From the NCBI RefSeq assembly GCF_041468085.1, contig NZ_CP121017.1, forward strand, positions 2,607,676 to 2,671,675: DNA of 64,000 nucleotides, written 5' to 3'. The DNA comes from Tistrella mobilis (lineage in GTDB: Bacteria > Pseudomonadota > Alphaproteobacteria > Tistrellales > Tistrellaceae). Below the pieces are notes generated by a model that made no database searches, was not told the origin of the DNA, and saw only the letters and a program-made list of their open reading frames with translations. The position numbers and the translations under genes were made by a program. Positions 52,207 to 60,744 of the stretch are shown one piece after another. Within the stretch, counting starts at the first letter, position 1; the number at the start of each line of letters is the position of its first letter.

Positions 52207-54186
52207 ATGTCAGATCTCTTCGAAAGCGACGCAGCCGGAACCGGCGGCACTGGGTACTCGGCGGCGGACATCGAGGTTCTCGAGGGTCTGGAGCCGGTGC
52301 GCCGCCGTCCCGGCATGTATATCGGCGGCACCGACGATCGTGCACTGCACCATCTCGCGGCCGAAATCCTCGACAATTCCATGGACGAGGCCGTTGCCGG
52401 CCATGCGACCAGGATCGAGGTCGGGCTCGCCGCCGACAATACGCTGATGATCCGCGACAATGGCCGCGGCATCCCGGTCGACCCGCACCCGAAATACAAG
52501 GACAAGTCAGCGCTGGAGGTGGTGCTGACCACCCTTCATGCCGGCGGCAAGTTCAACGGCAAGGTCTATGCGACCTCGGGCGGCCTGCACGGCGTTGGCA
52601 TTTCGGTGGTGAACGCCCTGTCCGACCGCATGGTGATCGAGGTCGCGCGCGACCGGAAACTCTGGGCCCAGGATTATTCCCGCGGTCGGCCCCAGGGGCC
52701 GCTGGTGCTGAAGGGCGCCGCGCCCAATCGCCGGGGCACGACGGTCTGGTTCCATCCGGATGCCGAGATCTTTGGCGATCTCCGCTTCAAGCCCGTGACC
52801 CTTTACCGGCTGGTGCGCTCGAAGGCCTATCTGCACCGGGGTGTCGAAATCCGCTGGGCCTGCGATCCGGCCCTGCTCGGCGCCGATAGCGACGTGCCGG
52901 CGGAAGAGACCCTGCATTTCCCGGGCGGCCTCGCCGATTTCATGGCGACGCTGGTCGATGGTCCGACGGTCACGCCCGAGGCATTCACCGGCCTTGTGGA
53001 GAGCGAGGGCCAGTCCAAGATCGACTGGGCGATCACCTGGCCGCTCGAAGGCCAGGGCTTCACCTCCTGGTACTGCAACACCGTGCCGACCCCCCTTGGC
53101 GGCACGCATGAACTCGGCCTGCGCTCGGCCCTCACCAAGGCGCTGCGCAACTTCGCCGAACTGTCGCAGAAGCAGGCGCGGGCGGCCAAGCGCGCCCAGC
53201 AGATCACCGCCGACGACATCCTGGGCGGCGCGGTGGTGCTGCTCTCGATCTTCATTCCCGATCCGCAGTTCCAGGGTCAGACCAAGGACCGTCTGACCTC
53301 GCCTCAGGCCTCGCGGCTGGTGGAGAACGCGATCCGCGACCGGTTCGAGCACTGGCTGACCGCCAACCCGGCCGCCGCCAGCGATCTGCTCGCCTTCGTG
53401 CTCGACCGGGCCGAGGAGCGTCTGCGCCGCAAGGAAGAAAAGACCGTCGGCCGCAAGACCGCCACCCGGCGGTTGCGCCTGCCCGGCAAGCTTGCCGACT
53501 GCACGCGCGACGAGGCCGATGGCACAGAGCTTTTCCTGGTCGAGGGCGATTCCGCCGGCGGCTCGGCCAAGCAGGCCCGCAACCGCGACACTCAGGCGGT
53601 TCTGGCGCTGCGCGGCAAGATCCTGAACGTCGCCTCGGCCTCGCTCGACAAGCTGAAGGGCAATCAGGAAATCAACGACATCATCCTGGCGCTGGGCTGC
53701 GGCACCGGCCGGGAGTTCAAGCTGGCGGATCTGCGCTACGAACGCATCGTCATCATGACCGATGCCGATGTCGACGGCGCGCATATCGCCTCGCTGCTGA
53801 TGACCTTCTTCTTCCGCCAGATGCCCGGGCTGATCGATTCCGGCCGGCTCTATCTGGCCGTGCCGCCGCTCTACCGGGTGGCGCGCGGCGGTGATACCGC
53901 CTATGCCCGTGATGACGCCGATCTGAAGCATATCCTCGCGACCCGTTTCAAGGGTGCGAAGACCGAGATCAGCCGCTTCAAGGGCCTGGGCGAAATGCCG
54001 GCGCGGCAGCTGAAAGAGACCACCATGGCGCCCGAGACCCGCACCCTGCTCCGGGTCAGCATCGACCAGGGCAGCCGGATGCTCGTGGCGGAACGGGTCG
54101 AGACCCTGATGGGCAAGCGGCCTGAAAAGCGCTTCCAGTTCATCCAGGAAAACGCCCGCTTCGTCACCGAAGCTCTCGACGTCTGA
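52207..54186 (+). CDS. parE: DNA topoisomerase IV subunit B
   Basis: A 659-residue type IIA topoisomerase ATPase subunit that decatenates daughter chromosomes with ParC. GHKL ATPase motifs are EILDNSMDEAVAGHA, DNGRGIPVD and GGLHGVGISVVNALS; the Toprim motifs are EGDSAGGSAKQARN and TDADVDGAHI. The compact size and the start MSDLFESD favour ParE over GyrB. I start at 52207; an earlier ATG at 52171 adds 12 residues. Confidence 0.93.
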   Translation: MSDLFESDAAGTGGTGYSAADIEVLEGLEPVRRRPGMYIGGTDDRALHHLAAEILDNSMDEAVAGHATRIEVGLAADNTLMIRDNGRGIPVDPHPKYKDKSALEVVLTTLHAGGKFNGKVYATSGGLHGVGISVVNALSDRMVIEVARDRKLWAQDYSRGRPQGPLVLKGAAPNRRGTTVWFHPDAEIFGDLRFKPVTLYRLVRSKAYLHRGVEIRWACDPALLGADSDVPAEETLHFPGGLADFMATLVDGPTVTPEAFTGLVESEGQSKIDWAITWPLEGQGFTSWYCNTVPTPLGGTHELGLRSALTKALRNFAELSQKQARAAKRAQQITADDILGGAVVLLSIFIPDPQFQGQTKDRLTSPQASRLVENAIRDRFEHWLTANPAAASDLLAFVLDRAEERLRRKEEKTVGRKTATRRLRLPGKLADCTRDEADGTELFLVEGDSAGGSAKQARNRDTQAVLALRGKILNVASASLDKLKGNQEINDIILALGCGTGREFKLADLRYERIVIMTDADVDGAHIASLLMTFFFRQMPGLIDSGRLYLAVPPLYRVARGGDTAYARDDADLKHILATRFKGAKTEISRFKGLGEMPARQLKETTMAPETRTLLRVSIDQGSRMLVAERVETLMGKRPEKRFQFIQENARFVTEALDV

Positions 54187-54246
54187 TCGCGAAGGGGCGA
54201 TGCTGGCAGCTCACACTCCGGCATCGCCAGATCGCGAGCGTCATTC

Positions 54247-54867
54247 ATGCCCCCTGGACGCCCCCTTCGTCGCTCTCGGGCGCGATGTTCCTCCCGCCTG
54301 CGGGCATTGGCCGCAGCGCTCTGCCTTGTCGCCATCGCCGGTTGCGATGCCGAAGATGTGGTGGTCGTCAGCAATGTCCGCCATGCCGGCTGGGTGTCCG
54401 ACACCGACATCCGGATGATGCTCGCCTATCAGCCGCTGATGGTGGTGGTGCGCGGCGACCTGCCCGGCCTTTCTCGCATTGCGACCGAAGCCGCGGTCAT
54501 CGACGGGATCGCGAAAGCGGTGTCCCGCAGCCGCAACTCGCTCGAAATCCTGGCGGACGCCGGCACCAGGCCGCACATCCTCGTGCGGTTCGATCCGCCC
54601 GTCGCCAACACCGACGAGGTCTGTACCGCCGATCTCGGGGGCGGCGATCATGATCCGGGTGGAGAAAATGATGGCGATGCCGATGACGCGGTGACACCCG
54701 TCATCAGCTGGCGGATCAGCCTGTGCAATTCTCGATCCATGGTGGCAACGGTGACGGCGCGCGGCCCACTCGACCTTCATGCGGTTTCTCCGCTTGAAGA
54801 CATCGCCGCCCAGAGCCTGGTTCTCCTGCGCGACCCGCGCGAGAACATTCAACGCAGAGGCAGCTGA
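54247..54867 (+). CDS. Predicted lipoprotein of unknown function, tandem member 1
   Basis: A 206-residue protein with an Arg-rich start, a hydrophobic stretch and the lipobox VAIAGC (Cys33), so it is probably a membrane-anchored lipoprotein. After the Cys come NVRHAGWVSDTDIRMMLAYQ and PLMVVVRGDLPGL, patterns shared weakly with the next two genes. A Gly/Asp-rich linker follows residue 128. It begins 60 bases after parE and leads a cluster of three. No known family recognised. Confidence 0.7.
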   Translation: MPPGRPLRRSRARCSSRLRALAAALCLVAIAGCDAEDVVVVSNVRHAGWVSDTDIRMMLAYQPLMVVVRGDLPGLSRIATEAAVIDGIAKAVSRSRNSLEILADAGTRPHILVRFDPPVANTDEVCTADLGGGDHDPGGENDGDADDAVTPVISWRISLCNSRSMVATVTARGPLDLHAVSPLEDIAAQSLVLLRDPRENIQRRGS

Positions 54868-54896
54868 CCGGGCCGCGGCCGGCTTCCCTGCCGGTC

Positions 54897-55445
54897 ATGG
54901 GAGCCTGGATCAAGATGGATCGGATCAGGACCGCACGCCCCGCAAGCGCACGCCGCCGCCCCCTGATTTTTGGGACGATCGCCCTGTTTGCGGCACTCGC
55001 CGGCTGTGCCGGCGCCGGTACGACGGTCGAAAATGCCCGCCGCGTCGGCTGGGCAACCAGCCAGGACGTCACCATGTTCCTGTCCGACAGCCCGCCGGTG
55101 GTGGTCGCTGCCGGAACCCCCGACCAGGCACGGCCATTGGCAGATGCCGTCGGGCGGGCGGTCGGTCATCCCCTGCCGGTTGCCGCTACGCCGCCCGACG
55201 GGCCGCATATCCTGCTGCGGGCCGATACGCAGCCGATCGTCCTCAACGCCTGCGACCCTGTGGCCGCCGGCCGGCCGACCGGTACGGAGCGTCTGCAGCT
55301 TGCCCTCTGCGCCGATACGGGTGATCCGCTCGGCGCCGCCACGGTCCGTGCCACGGACCCGGCCGCCCTTGATCAGGCGCTGGGTCAGGCCGTCATTCTT
55401 CTCAAGCAGCCCGGCGATTCCGGCACGCGCCGCGGCGGCAACTGA
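54897..55445 (+). CDS. Predicted lipoprotein of unknown function, tandem member 2
   Basis: A 182-residue protein with signal peptide and lipobox LAGC near residue 37 (LFAALAGCAGAG). The mature part starts NARRVGWATSQDVTMFLSDS and PPVVVAAGTPDQARPLADAV, matching member 1 at the same relative place. An ATG at 54915 is an alternative start. It lies 29 bases after member 1, consistent with one transcript. Function not recognised. Confidence 0.7.
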   Translation: MGAWIKMDRIRTARPASARRRPLIFGTIALFAALAGCAGAGTTVENARRVGWATSQDVTMFLSDSPPVVVAAGTPDQARPLADAVGRAVGHPLPVAATPPDGPHILLRADTQPIVLNACDPVAAGRPTGTERLQLALCADTGDPLGAATVRATDPAALDQALGQAVILLKQPGDSGTRRGGN

Positions 55446-55470
55446 CGTCGTTCCAAGGGTATCGCCCGCC

Positions 55471-56112
55471 ATGTACGCCTCCCGCCTGCGCGCCCTGTCC
55501 CTCGTTGCCCTGCTGGCCGCCCCGACGCTCGCCGCCTGTGCCGGCATGGCCCTGACACGGATCGAACCACCCTTCGTCGGCACGTTCTACGACCGGGACG
55601 CCGTGGATCGTGCCTTCAGGGCGCAACCGATGCCGGTCGTGGTGCCGCGTTCCCTGGCAGGCCTGGACGCGGCCGCCAGCGACGCCGTGGTGGTCGATGC
55701 GCTGACACGTGGTTATCCGCGCGCCTCCGCGGGTTTCACCGTGGCAGATCCCGCCCCCGGAACCGTGCCCTCCGGCTACTATCTGGTTGTCCAGGCCGGT
55801 GGCAATGTCACGACCCGGCCCGAGGCCTGCACGGCAAAGGCGCTGCACATGACAGATCCTGCTTCGGCCCCGGGAACGGCCGCGACGGGGCCGCAGCAGC
55901 TCGGCCTCACCATCTGCTATGGCGATACCACGGTCAGCACCACTCAGGGCGGGCTGTCGGTGCCGACGGCAGACGGGGAAGGCTACGCGCCACTGTTTCG
56001 CGCCCTGCTGCTGGAGATCACGCCGCCGCGCAACCCGAATATGGACAACGACTGTCTGGGGTTCTGCAATGACGCCCGGGCGCCGATGACGCCCTGGTTT
56101 ATGGCAGGCTGA
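55471..56112 (+). CDS. Predicted lipoprotein of unknown function, tandem member 3
   Basis: A 213-residue protein with a clear signal peptide and lipobox LAAC (SLVALLAAPTLAACAG). The mature region contains YDRDAVDRAFRAQPMPVVV and SDAVVVDALTRGYP, the same pattern as members 1 and 2, and the C-terminus has a Cys pair in NDCLGFCNDARAP. It starts 25 bases after member 2. No known family recognised. Confidence 0.7.
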   Translation: MYASRLRALSLVALLAAPTLAACAGMALTRIEPPFVGTFYDRDAVDRAFRAQPMPVVVPRSLAGLDAAASDAVVVDALTRGYPRASAGFTVADPAPGTVPSGYYLVVQAGGNVTTRPEACTAKALHMTDPASAPGTAATGPQQLGLTICYGDTTVSTTQGGLSVPTADGEGYAPLFRALLLEITPPRNPNMDNDCLGFCNDARAPMTPWFMAG

Positions 56113-56131
56113 GGCGACGCGGACGGCCAAC

Positions 56132-56161
56132 AAAAAAGGGGGGGGAGATATCATCTCCCCC
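56132..56161 (-). terminator. Intrinsic terminator on the minus strand
   Basis: GGGGGAGAT (56141-56149) pairs with ATCTCCCCC (56153-56161) and is followed on the minus strand by CCC and six T (56137-56132). It lies 30 bases after the stop of the small minus-strand gene at 56191 and shows that this gene is a real transcription unit. Confidence 0.85.
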
Positions 56162-56190
56162 TATTCCTTGTGCAGTGCAAGACCAGGTGG

Positions 56191-56343
56191 TTACAACAGC
56201 CTGTTGCGGCTCGACGCCTCCTGGAATTTCTGTGCAGCGACCGTCAGATGCTCACGGCTTGTTTTCATGCGTTGGGCCAGTGAGCGAAGGGCGTCGGTGA
56301 TGACGTCGCATTCACGCGACAGCCGGGAGACATGATCCACCAT
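56191..56343 (-). CDS. Small protein of about 50 residues, unknown function
   Basis: A 50-residue frame, MVDHVSRLSRECDVITDALR to the end QEASSRNRLL, with GAGG nine bases before the ATG; an upstream ATG at 56352 would give 53 residues. The composition (regular Leu/Val/Ile spacing, charged residues) suggests one or two amphipathic helices. A strong terminator follows. It is divergent from the globin-coupled chemoreceptor. No family recognised. Confidence 0.55.
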   Translation of the reverse strand: MVDHVSRLSRECDVITDALRSLAQRMKTSREHLTVAAQKFQEASSRNRLL

Positions 56344-56352
56344 GGTGGACAT

Positions 56353-56633
56353 CCTCGATACGGGTACCAACGTTACTGTTACGACGTCACTGAGCCCCCC
56401 GGATCACGGCACCGAAAAATTCAGCACGTCCGTTCCCGTCACATCCACTACAACAATCTTGTTGCTTAATAAAATACTAATATTCCGCAGATGAAACCCA
56501 TATCTCCCGAGCCGATTCATCTCTTATTTACCATGTGAATTGCGCTACGGCTTTACGTTTCGATAACCTCTGATCGGATAAATTGACGCATCAGCAAGAA
56601 TGACCTGCCGCGTCAAGAAGTGGGGGAATCGGA
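56353..56633. other. AT-rich divergent control region
   Basis: These 281 bases between the small gene and the chemoreceptor gene are more AT-rich than their surroundings and include the inverted repeat CAACAA-TC-TTGTTG (56451-56464). They probably contain both promoters. I looked for a flagellar sigma-28 promoter and found no convincing match. Confidence 0.4.
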
Positions 56634-57992
56634 ATGAATATGGCGGCCGCCTTGTCCCAGACGGATGAAACGTCGGAACGGCTCGCGTTTCTGCGTCTGG
56701 ACGACGCAGCGCGGACCGATCTCAGATCGATGAAGCCCTTCCTGGAGAAGCACCTCCCGGATGTGCTCGCCGCCTTTTATCAGCATCTGCGTCAGTATCC
56801 GGAGCTCGGCCGGATGTTCGGCGGATCGACCGGCCAGGACCGCGCCCGCAACGCACAGCTCAATCACTGGCTGGTCATCGCCGACGGCCGGTTCGACAAA
56901 ACCTATGTAGACTCCGTTCGCCGGATCGGTCAGACCCATGCGCGGCTGGGCCTTGAACCCGGCTGGTATATCGGCGGCTACGCCTTCATCCTCTCCGGGA
57001 TCATGGAGCGTCTGACCCGCGAGATGGAAAGCGGGCTGTTCGGTCGACGTTCGGAAAAGCTCTCGCGCTACGGCACCGTCCTGATCCGCGCGGCGATGCT
57101 GGACATGGACTTCGCCATCTCGGTCTATCTGGAACGCGGGCGGGCCGAGAAGGCCGAAGCCCTGCGTCATCTGGTCGATGCCTTCCGCTCCACGGTGGGA
57201 ACGATCGTGGAAAGCGTCGGCGATGCTGCGGGCGCCATGCGTGACAGTGCCGGCCGGATGGCCGTCAATGCCGAGGCCACGAGCACCAGCGCCGAAACGG
57301 TCGACATGGCCGCGGCCGATGCGACCCGCGCGGTCGGCTCTGCTGCCGCGGCGACCGAGGAGATGAGCCGGGCCGCGAGCGAGATCGCCCATCAGCTGGA
57401 GCGGATGAAGCAGCTGTCTTCGGATGCCGTCGGCCATGTCGATGCCGGGCGGGCCGCGATCAATGAACTGGTCGGTGCGGCCGAGAGCATCGGCAAGATC
57501 GTGACCCTGATCCGCACGATCGCCGAACAGACCAATCTCCTGGCGCTCAACGCCACCATCGAGGCAGCCCGTGCCGGCGAGGCCGGCCGCGGTTTCGCCG
57601 TGGTGGCGAACGAGGTGAAGACCCTCGCCGGCCAGACGCAGAAGGCGACCGAAGAGATCGGCGGGCAGATCGACCAGGTCCGCTCGATCATCTCGCGCGT
57701 CGCCAGCACCTCCGATGCCGTCGCCTCGGCCATCGCGGCGCTCGACGGCACCACCACCACCATTGCCGCCGCCACCGAGGAACAGACCGCCGCAACCCGT
57801 GAAGTGGCGCGCTCGACGGTGGATGCCGCCAATGCGACCCACAAGGTGTCCGACATCATCACCGGTGTCGGCAATGCCGCCCGTGAAACCGGTGTTGCCG
57901 CCCGCCGGGTTGTCGACGCGGCGTCGGAACTCGATCAGGAATCGCATCATCTGCGCAGCGAGGTCGACCGCTTCATCTCCAGTGTCGGCTGA
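56634..57992 (+). CDS. Globin-coupled methyl-accepting chemotaxis protein
   Basis: A 452-residue soluble oxygen or redox-gas sensor of the HemAT type. Residues about 15-165 form a protoglobin-like globin domain with the likely proximal His102 ([20 protein letters not shown]); residues 200-450 form the chemoreceptor signalling coiled coil with the CheA/CheW tip [20 protein letters not shown] then [15 protein letters not shown]. There is no membrane segment or HAMP domain, so it signals from the cytoplasm. It probably drives aerotaxis. It stands alone, with no che genes in the window. Confidence 0.92.
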   Translation: MNMAAALSQTDETSERLAFLRLDDAARTDLRSMKPFLEKHLPDVLAAFYQHLRQYPELGRMFGGSTGQDRARNAQLNHWLVIADGRFDKTYVDSVRRIGQTHARLGLEPGWYIGGYAFILSGIMERLTREMESGLFGRRSEKLSRYGTVLIRAAMLDMDFAISVYLERGRAEKAEALRHLVDAFRSTVGTIVESVGDAAGAMRDSAGRMAVNAEATSTSAETVDMAAADATRAVGSAAAATEEMSRAASEIAHQLERMKQLSSDAVGHVDAGRAAINELVGAAESIGKIVTLIRTIAEQTNLLALNATIEAARAGEAGRGFAVVANEVKTLAGQTQKATEEIGGQIDQVRSIISRVASTSDAVASAIAALDGTTTTIAAATEEQTAATREVARSTVDAANATHKVSDIITGVGNAARETGVAARRVVDAASELDQESHHLRSEVDRFISSVG

Positions 57993-58096
57993 CGACACCG
58001 GCGACAGACACGCTGTCACAAGAGTTTCACCCCCTCTCCCCCCGCCGCCGTCCTATCGTCCGCCTCCCTCCCCGATCCTGCACGCGGAACGGCATC

Positions 58097-59284
58097 ATGA
58101 CGGCGGCGCCCCTTCCTTCCTCCACTTCTCCGTTCACCCTGTCCGGCCGGCGCATGCTGCTGGCGGATGGCGATGTGGCACCCGGCCGGCTGACCCTCGC
58201 GGAGGGCCGCATCGTCGAGACGTCGCGACACACCGGTGGCGATGGCGTCGATCTGGGTGATCTGCTGGTCGCGCCCGGTCTGGTCGACCTCCATGGCGAT
58301 GCCTTCGAACGCCAGATCATGCCGCGCCCCGGCGTCCATTTCCCGATCGATCTGGGTCTCATCGACACCGATCGTCAGATGGCGGCACTGGGCATCACCA
58401 CGGCCGCCCATGGCATCACCGCGTCCTGGGAGCCCGGGTTGCGCAGCCTCGATGCGGCGGAAGCACTCATCCTGGCGATCCACGCCCTCCGGCCCCGGAT
58501 GATGGTCGACACCCGCATTCATCTGCGCCACGAGATCGCCAATGCCGCAGGTGCCGCCCGGGTCGAAGACTGGCTTTCCCGCGGTCTGGTCGATCTTCTC
58601 GCCCTGAACGACCATCTGCCCGACTTCATCGCCATGCGGGCGCGGCCGGCGAAGCTCGCCGTGGCCGCCGGCCGTTCCGGGCTTTCGACCGACGAGCTTC
58701 TGACGCGCATCGACGCGCTTGCGGCCGACCGGAGCGAACAATGGGCCTCGGCATGCCGGCTGGCTTCCGTCGCCCGTGCGGCAGGCATCCCGCTTCTCTC
58801 TCATGACGACGAAACGCCCGAGATGCGCGCGGCCGCCCGCGCAATGGGGGCCCGCATCGCCGAATTCCCCGTCGATATGGCAACCGCTCAGGCGGCGGTC
58901 GCTGCCGGCGACGAGGTGATGGTCGGCGCGCCGAACCTGCTGCGCGGCACCAGCCATGCCGGACGGCTGGGGGCGCGAGATGCCGTCGCGGCCGGTGCGG
59001 CGACCCTGGTCGCCAGCGACTACAGCCATGCCGCGATGCTGACGGCCCCCTTCGTCACCGCCGCCACGACCGGGCTCGACCTCGCACAGTCCTGGTCGCT
59101 GGTCTCCGCCCGCCCGGCGCGCGCCGCCGGTCTCGCCGATCGTGGCCGGCTTGCACCCGGCCTGCGCGCCGATCTGATCGTGGTCGACGACGCCGATCCG
59201 ATGGTGCCGCGCGTGGCCCTCACCATCGCCCGCGGGCGGCTGGTCCATGCCGATGCCACCGGCATCGCCCTGCTCGCCGGTTGA
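58097..59284 (+). CDS. phnM: PhnM-like amidohydrolase (phosphonate pathway type)
   Basis: A 395-residue amidohydrolase resembling alpha-D-ribose 1-methylphosphonate 5-triphosphate diphosphatase of the C-P lyase pathway. The metal-binding and family signature is GLVDLHGDAFERQIMPRPGV (His66), with later motifs HEIANAAGA, LLSHDDETPEM, GAPNLLRGTSHAG and ASDYSHAAML. It is solitary: no other phn genes lie in the window, so it may serve a pathway encoded elsewhere or a related hydrolysis. Confidence 0.82.
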   Translation: MTAAPLPSSTSPFTLSGRRMLLADGDVAPGRLTLAEGRIVETSRHTGGDGVDLGDLLVAPGLVDLHGDAFERQIMPRPGVHFPIDLGLIDTDRQMAALGITTAAHGITASWEPGLRSLDAAEALILAIHALRPRMMVDTRIHLRHEIANAAGAARVEDWLSRGLVDLLALNDHLPDFIAMRARPAKLAVAAGRSGLSTDELLTRIDALAADRSEQWASACRLASVARAAGIPLLSHDDETPEMRAAARAMGARIAEFPVDMATAQAAVAAGDEVMVGAPNLLRGTSHAGRLGARDAVAAGAATLVASDYSHAAMLTAPFVTAATTGLDLAQSWSLVSARPARAAGLADRGRLAPGLRADLIVVDDADPMVPRVALTIARGRLVHADATGIALLAG

Positions 59285-59290
59285 AGCGGA

Positions 59291-60004
59291 TCAGACCGTC
59301 AGGCGATCGAGCCATCCGGCCATCGCCGCGACCGCCTCGGCCGGACGCTCCATCGGCGGCAGATGGCCGCAATCCTCGATGACGTGCAGCATGGCCCCGG
59401 GGATGGCAGCCGCCATCTCTTCGGCCAACGGCAGCGGGGTCAGCACATCCTCGCGCCCGCAGACCACCAGCGTCGGGCAGGTGATCCGGGCGAGATCCGC
59501 CCGGCCATCCGGCCGGGCCATGATCGCCTCCTGCTGGCGCAGAAAGGCCGGATGGCCGACCCTCTCCGCCATCGCCATGATCCGGCCGGTCAATGTTTCA
59601 TCGGTCAGCCGGCGCTCGTGGATCAGCACCGGCAGCAGGCGCGGCGTCACGCCCTTGAAGCGGCCGCGGCTCGCGACATCGATCAGCGCGCGGCGCCGGG
59701 CCGTCTGCTCTTCGGTATCCGCCCGGGCAGAGGTGTCGAGCAGGGCAAGGCCGATCACCCGTTCGGGCGCCTGGCGCATGATCTCCTGGGCCACATAGCC
59801 GCCCATCGACAGCCCGGCCAGGGCGAAGCGCGGCGCCGTCACCTCGGCCAGCACCCGGGCAGCCATGGCCGCCACATTGTCGTCGCGGGTCAGGTCGGCC
59901 ACCGTCATCTCCGCCCGGTCGGCCAGCCCGTCCAGCACCGATGCCCAGAGGTCGTGATCGCAGAGCAGGCCCGGCAGCAGGACCAGGGGCAGACGGTCGG
60001 ACAT
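59291..60004 (-). CDS. Alpha/beta-fold hydrolase
   Basis: A 237-residue alpha/beta hydrolase. The oxyanion region is LPLVLLPGLLCDHDLW, the nucleophile elbow ALAGLSMGGYVAQEI contains the Ser, and the late segment TCPTLVVCGREDVLTP holds the acid, with the His in IEDCGHLPPMERP. I start at the ATG at 60004, with AAAGG upstream; a TTG three codons earlier is possible. The end converges on the PhnM-like gene (6-base gap). Substrate unknown. Confidence 0.88.
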   Translation of the reverse strand: MSDRLPLVLLPGLLCDHDLWASVLDGLADRAEMTVADLTRDDNVAAMAARVLAEVTAPRFALAGLSMGGYVAQEIMRQAPERVIGLALLDTSARADTEEQTARRRALIDVASRGRFKGVTPRLLPVLIHERRLTDETLTGRIMAMAERVGHPAFLRQQEAIMARPDGRADLARITCPTLVVCGREDVLTPLPLAEEMAAAIPGAMLHVIEDCGHLPPMERPAEAVAAMAGWLDRLTV

Positions 60005-60035
60005 CCGTAACAACCTTTCGGAACGTGCAAAGCGC

Positions 60036-60629
60036 TCAACGGATCAGCGGCAGCACCGCCTTGAAGCGGTCATCGCCCGCCCGGCCCAGCCACTCGAACA
60101 GCACCATCTCGGTCGAGACGATCTCGACACCGTGGCGCGCCATCCGGTCGAGCGCGAGCGCCTTGCTGGCGGGGGCGCGGCTCGCGACCGCGTCGGCAAC
60201 CACCGCAAGCTGAAAGCCGGCACGCGCCGCGTCAAGCACGGTCTGCAGCACGCAGACATGCGCCTCGGTTCCGCAGACCACCAGCCGGCGGCGGCCCGAG
60301 GCGATCACCCGATCGCGGAAAGCGTGCTCGTTCCAGGACGAGAAGGTGATCTTGGACACGATCTCCGACGGGTCGAGCCGGTCGCGGATCACATCGACCG
60401 TCGGGCCCAACCCCTGCGGATATTGTTCGGTCGCGAGCACCGGAATGCCCAGTGCCCGCGCGCCGTCGATCAGACGGCCGGCATCGGCCACCGCCGCCTC
60501 TCCGCCGGAAATGGCAGGCATCAGCCGGGCCTGAAGGTCGATCACAACCAGCAGGTCGGCATCTGCATCCATCAGCGCACCGGCCGGACGGGTGCGGTTT
60601 TCGGGGCGGCGGGGGGAAAAATCAGCCAA
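60036..60629 (-). CDS. Isochorismatase-like cysteine hydrolase
   Basis: A 197-residue cysteine hydrolase of the isochorismatase superfamily (YcaC-like). The triad is visible: Asp in LLVVIDLQARLMPAI, Lys in IVSKITFSSWNEHAF, and Cys in VCGTEAHVCVLQTVL. The start is a TTG at 60629 with a perfect AGGAGG seven bases upstream, which decides against later starts. It lies 31 bases before the alpha/beta hydrolase on the same strand and is probably co-transcribed. Substrate unknown. Confidence 0.88.
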   Translation of the reverse strand: MADFSPRRPENRTRPAGALMDADADLLVVIDLQARLMPAISGGEAAVADAGRLIDGARALGIPVLATEQYPQGLGPTVDVIRDRLDPSEIVSKITFSSWNEHAFRDRVIASGRRRLVVCGTEAHVCVLQTVLDAARAGFQLAVVADAVASRAPASKALALDRMARHGVEIVSTEMVLFEWLGRAGDDRFKAVLPLIR

Positions 60630-60744
60630 GTCCTTGCCTCCTGCGGGTTAAGGCCGGTCGCCGTGATTGACTTGCACGCCCCGGCGGTTATATATGGCCC
60701 ACACATCCGGATATCGACAAGCAGATCGGGCGTACCGTCTCGCA

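Noticed and set aside
56521-56633. Flagellar sigma-28 promoter before the chemoreceptor
   Set aside because: A CGATAA stretch exists near 56560, but no TAAA at the required spacing.
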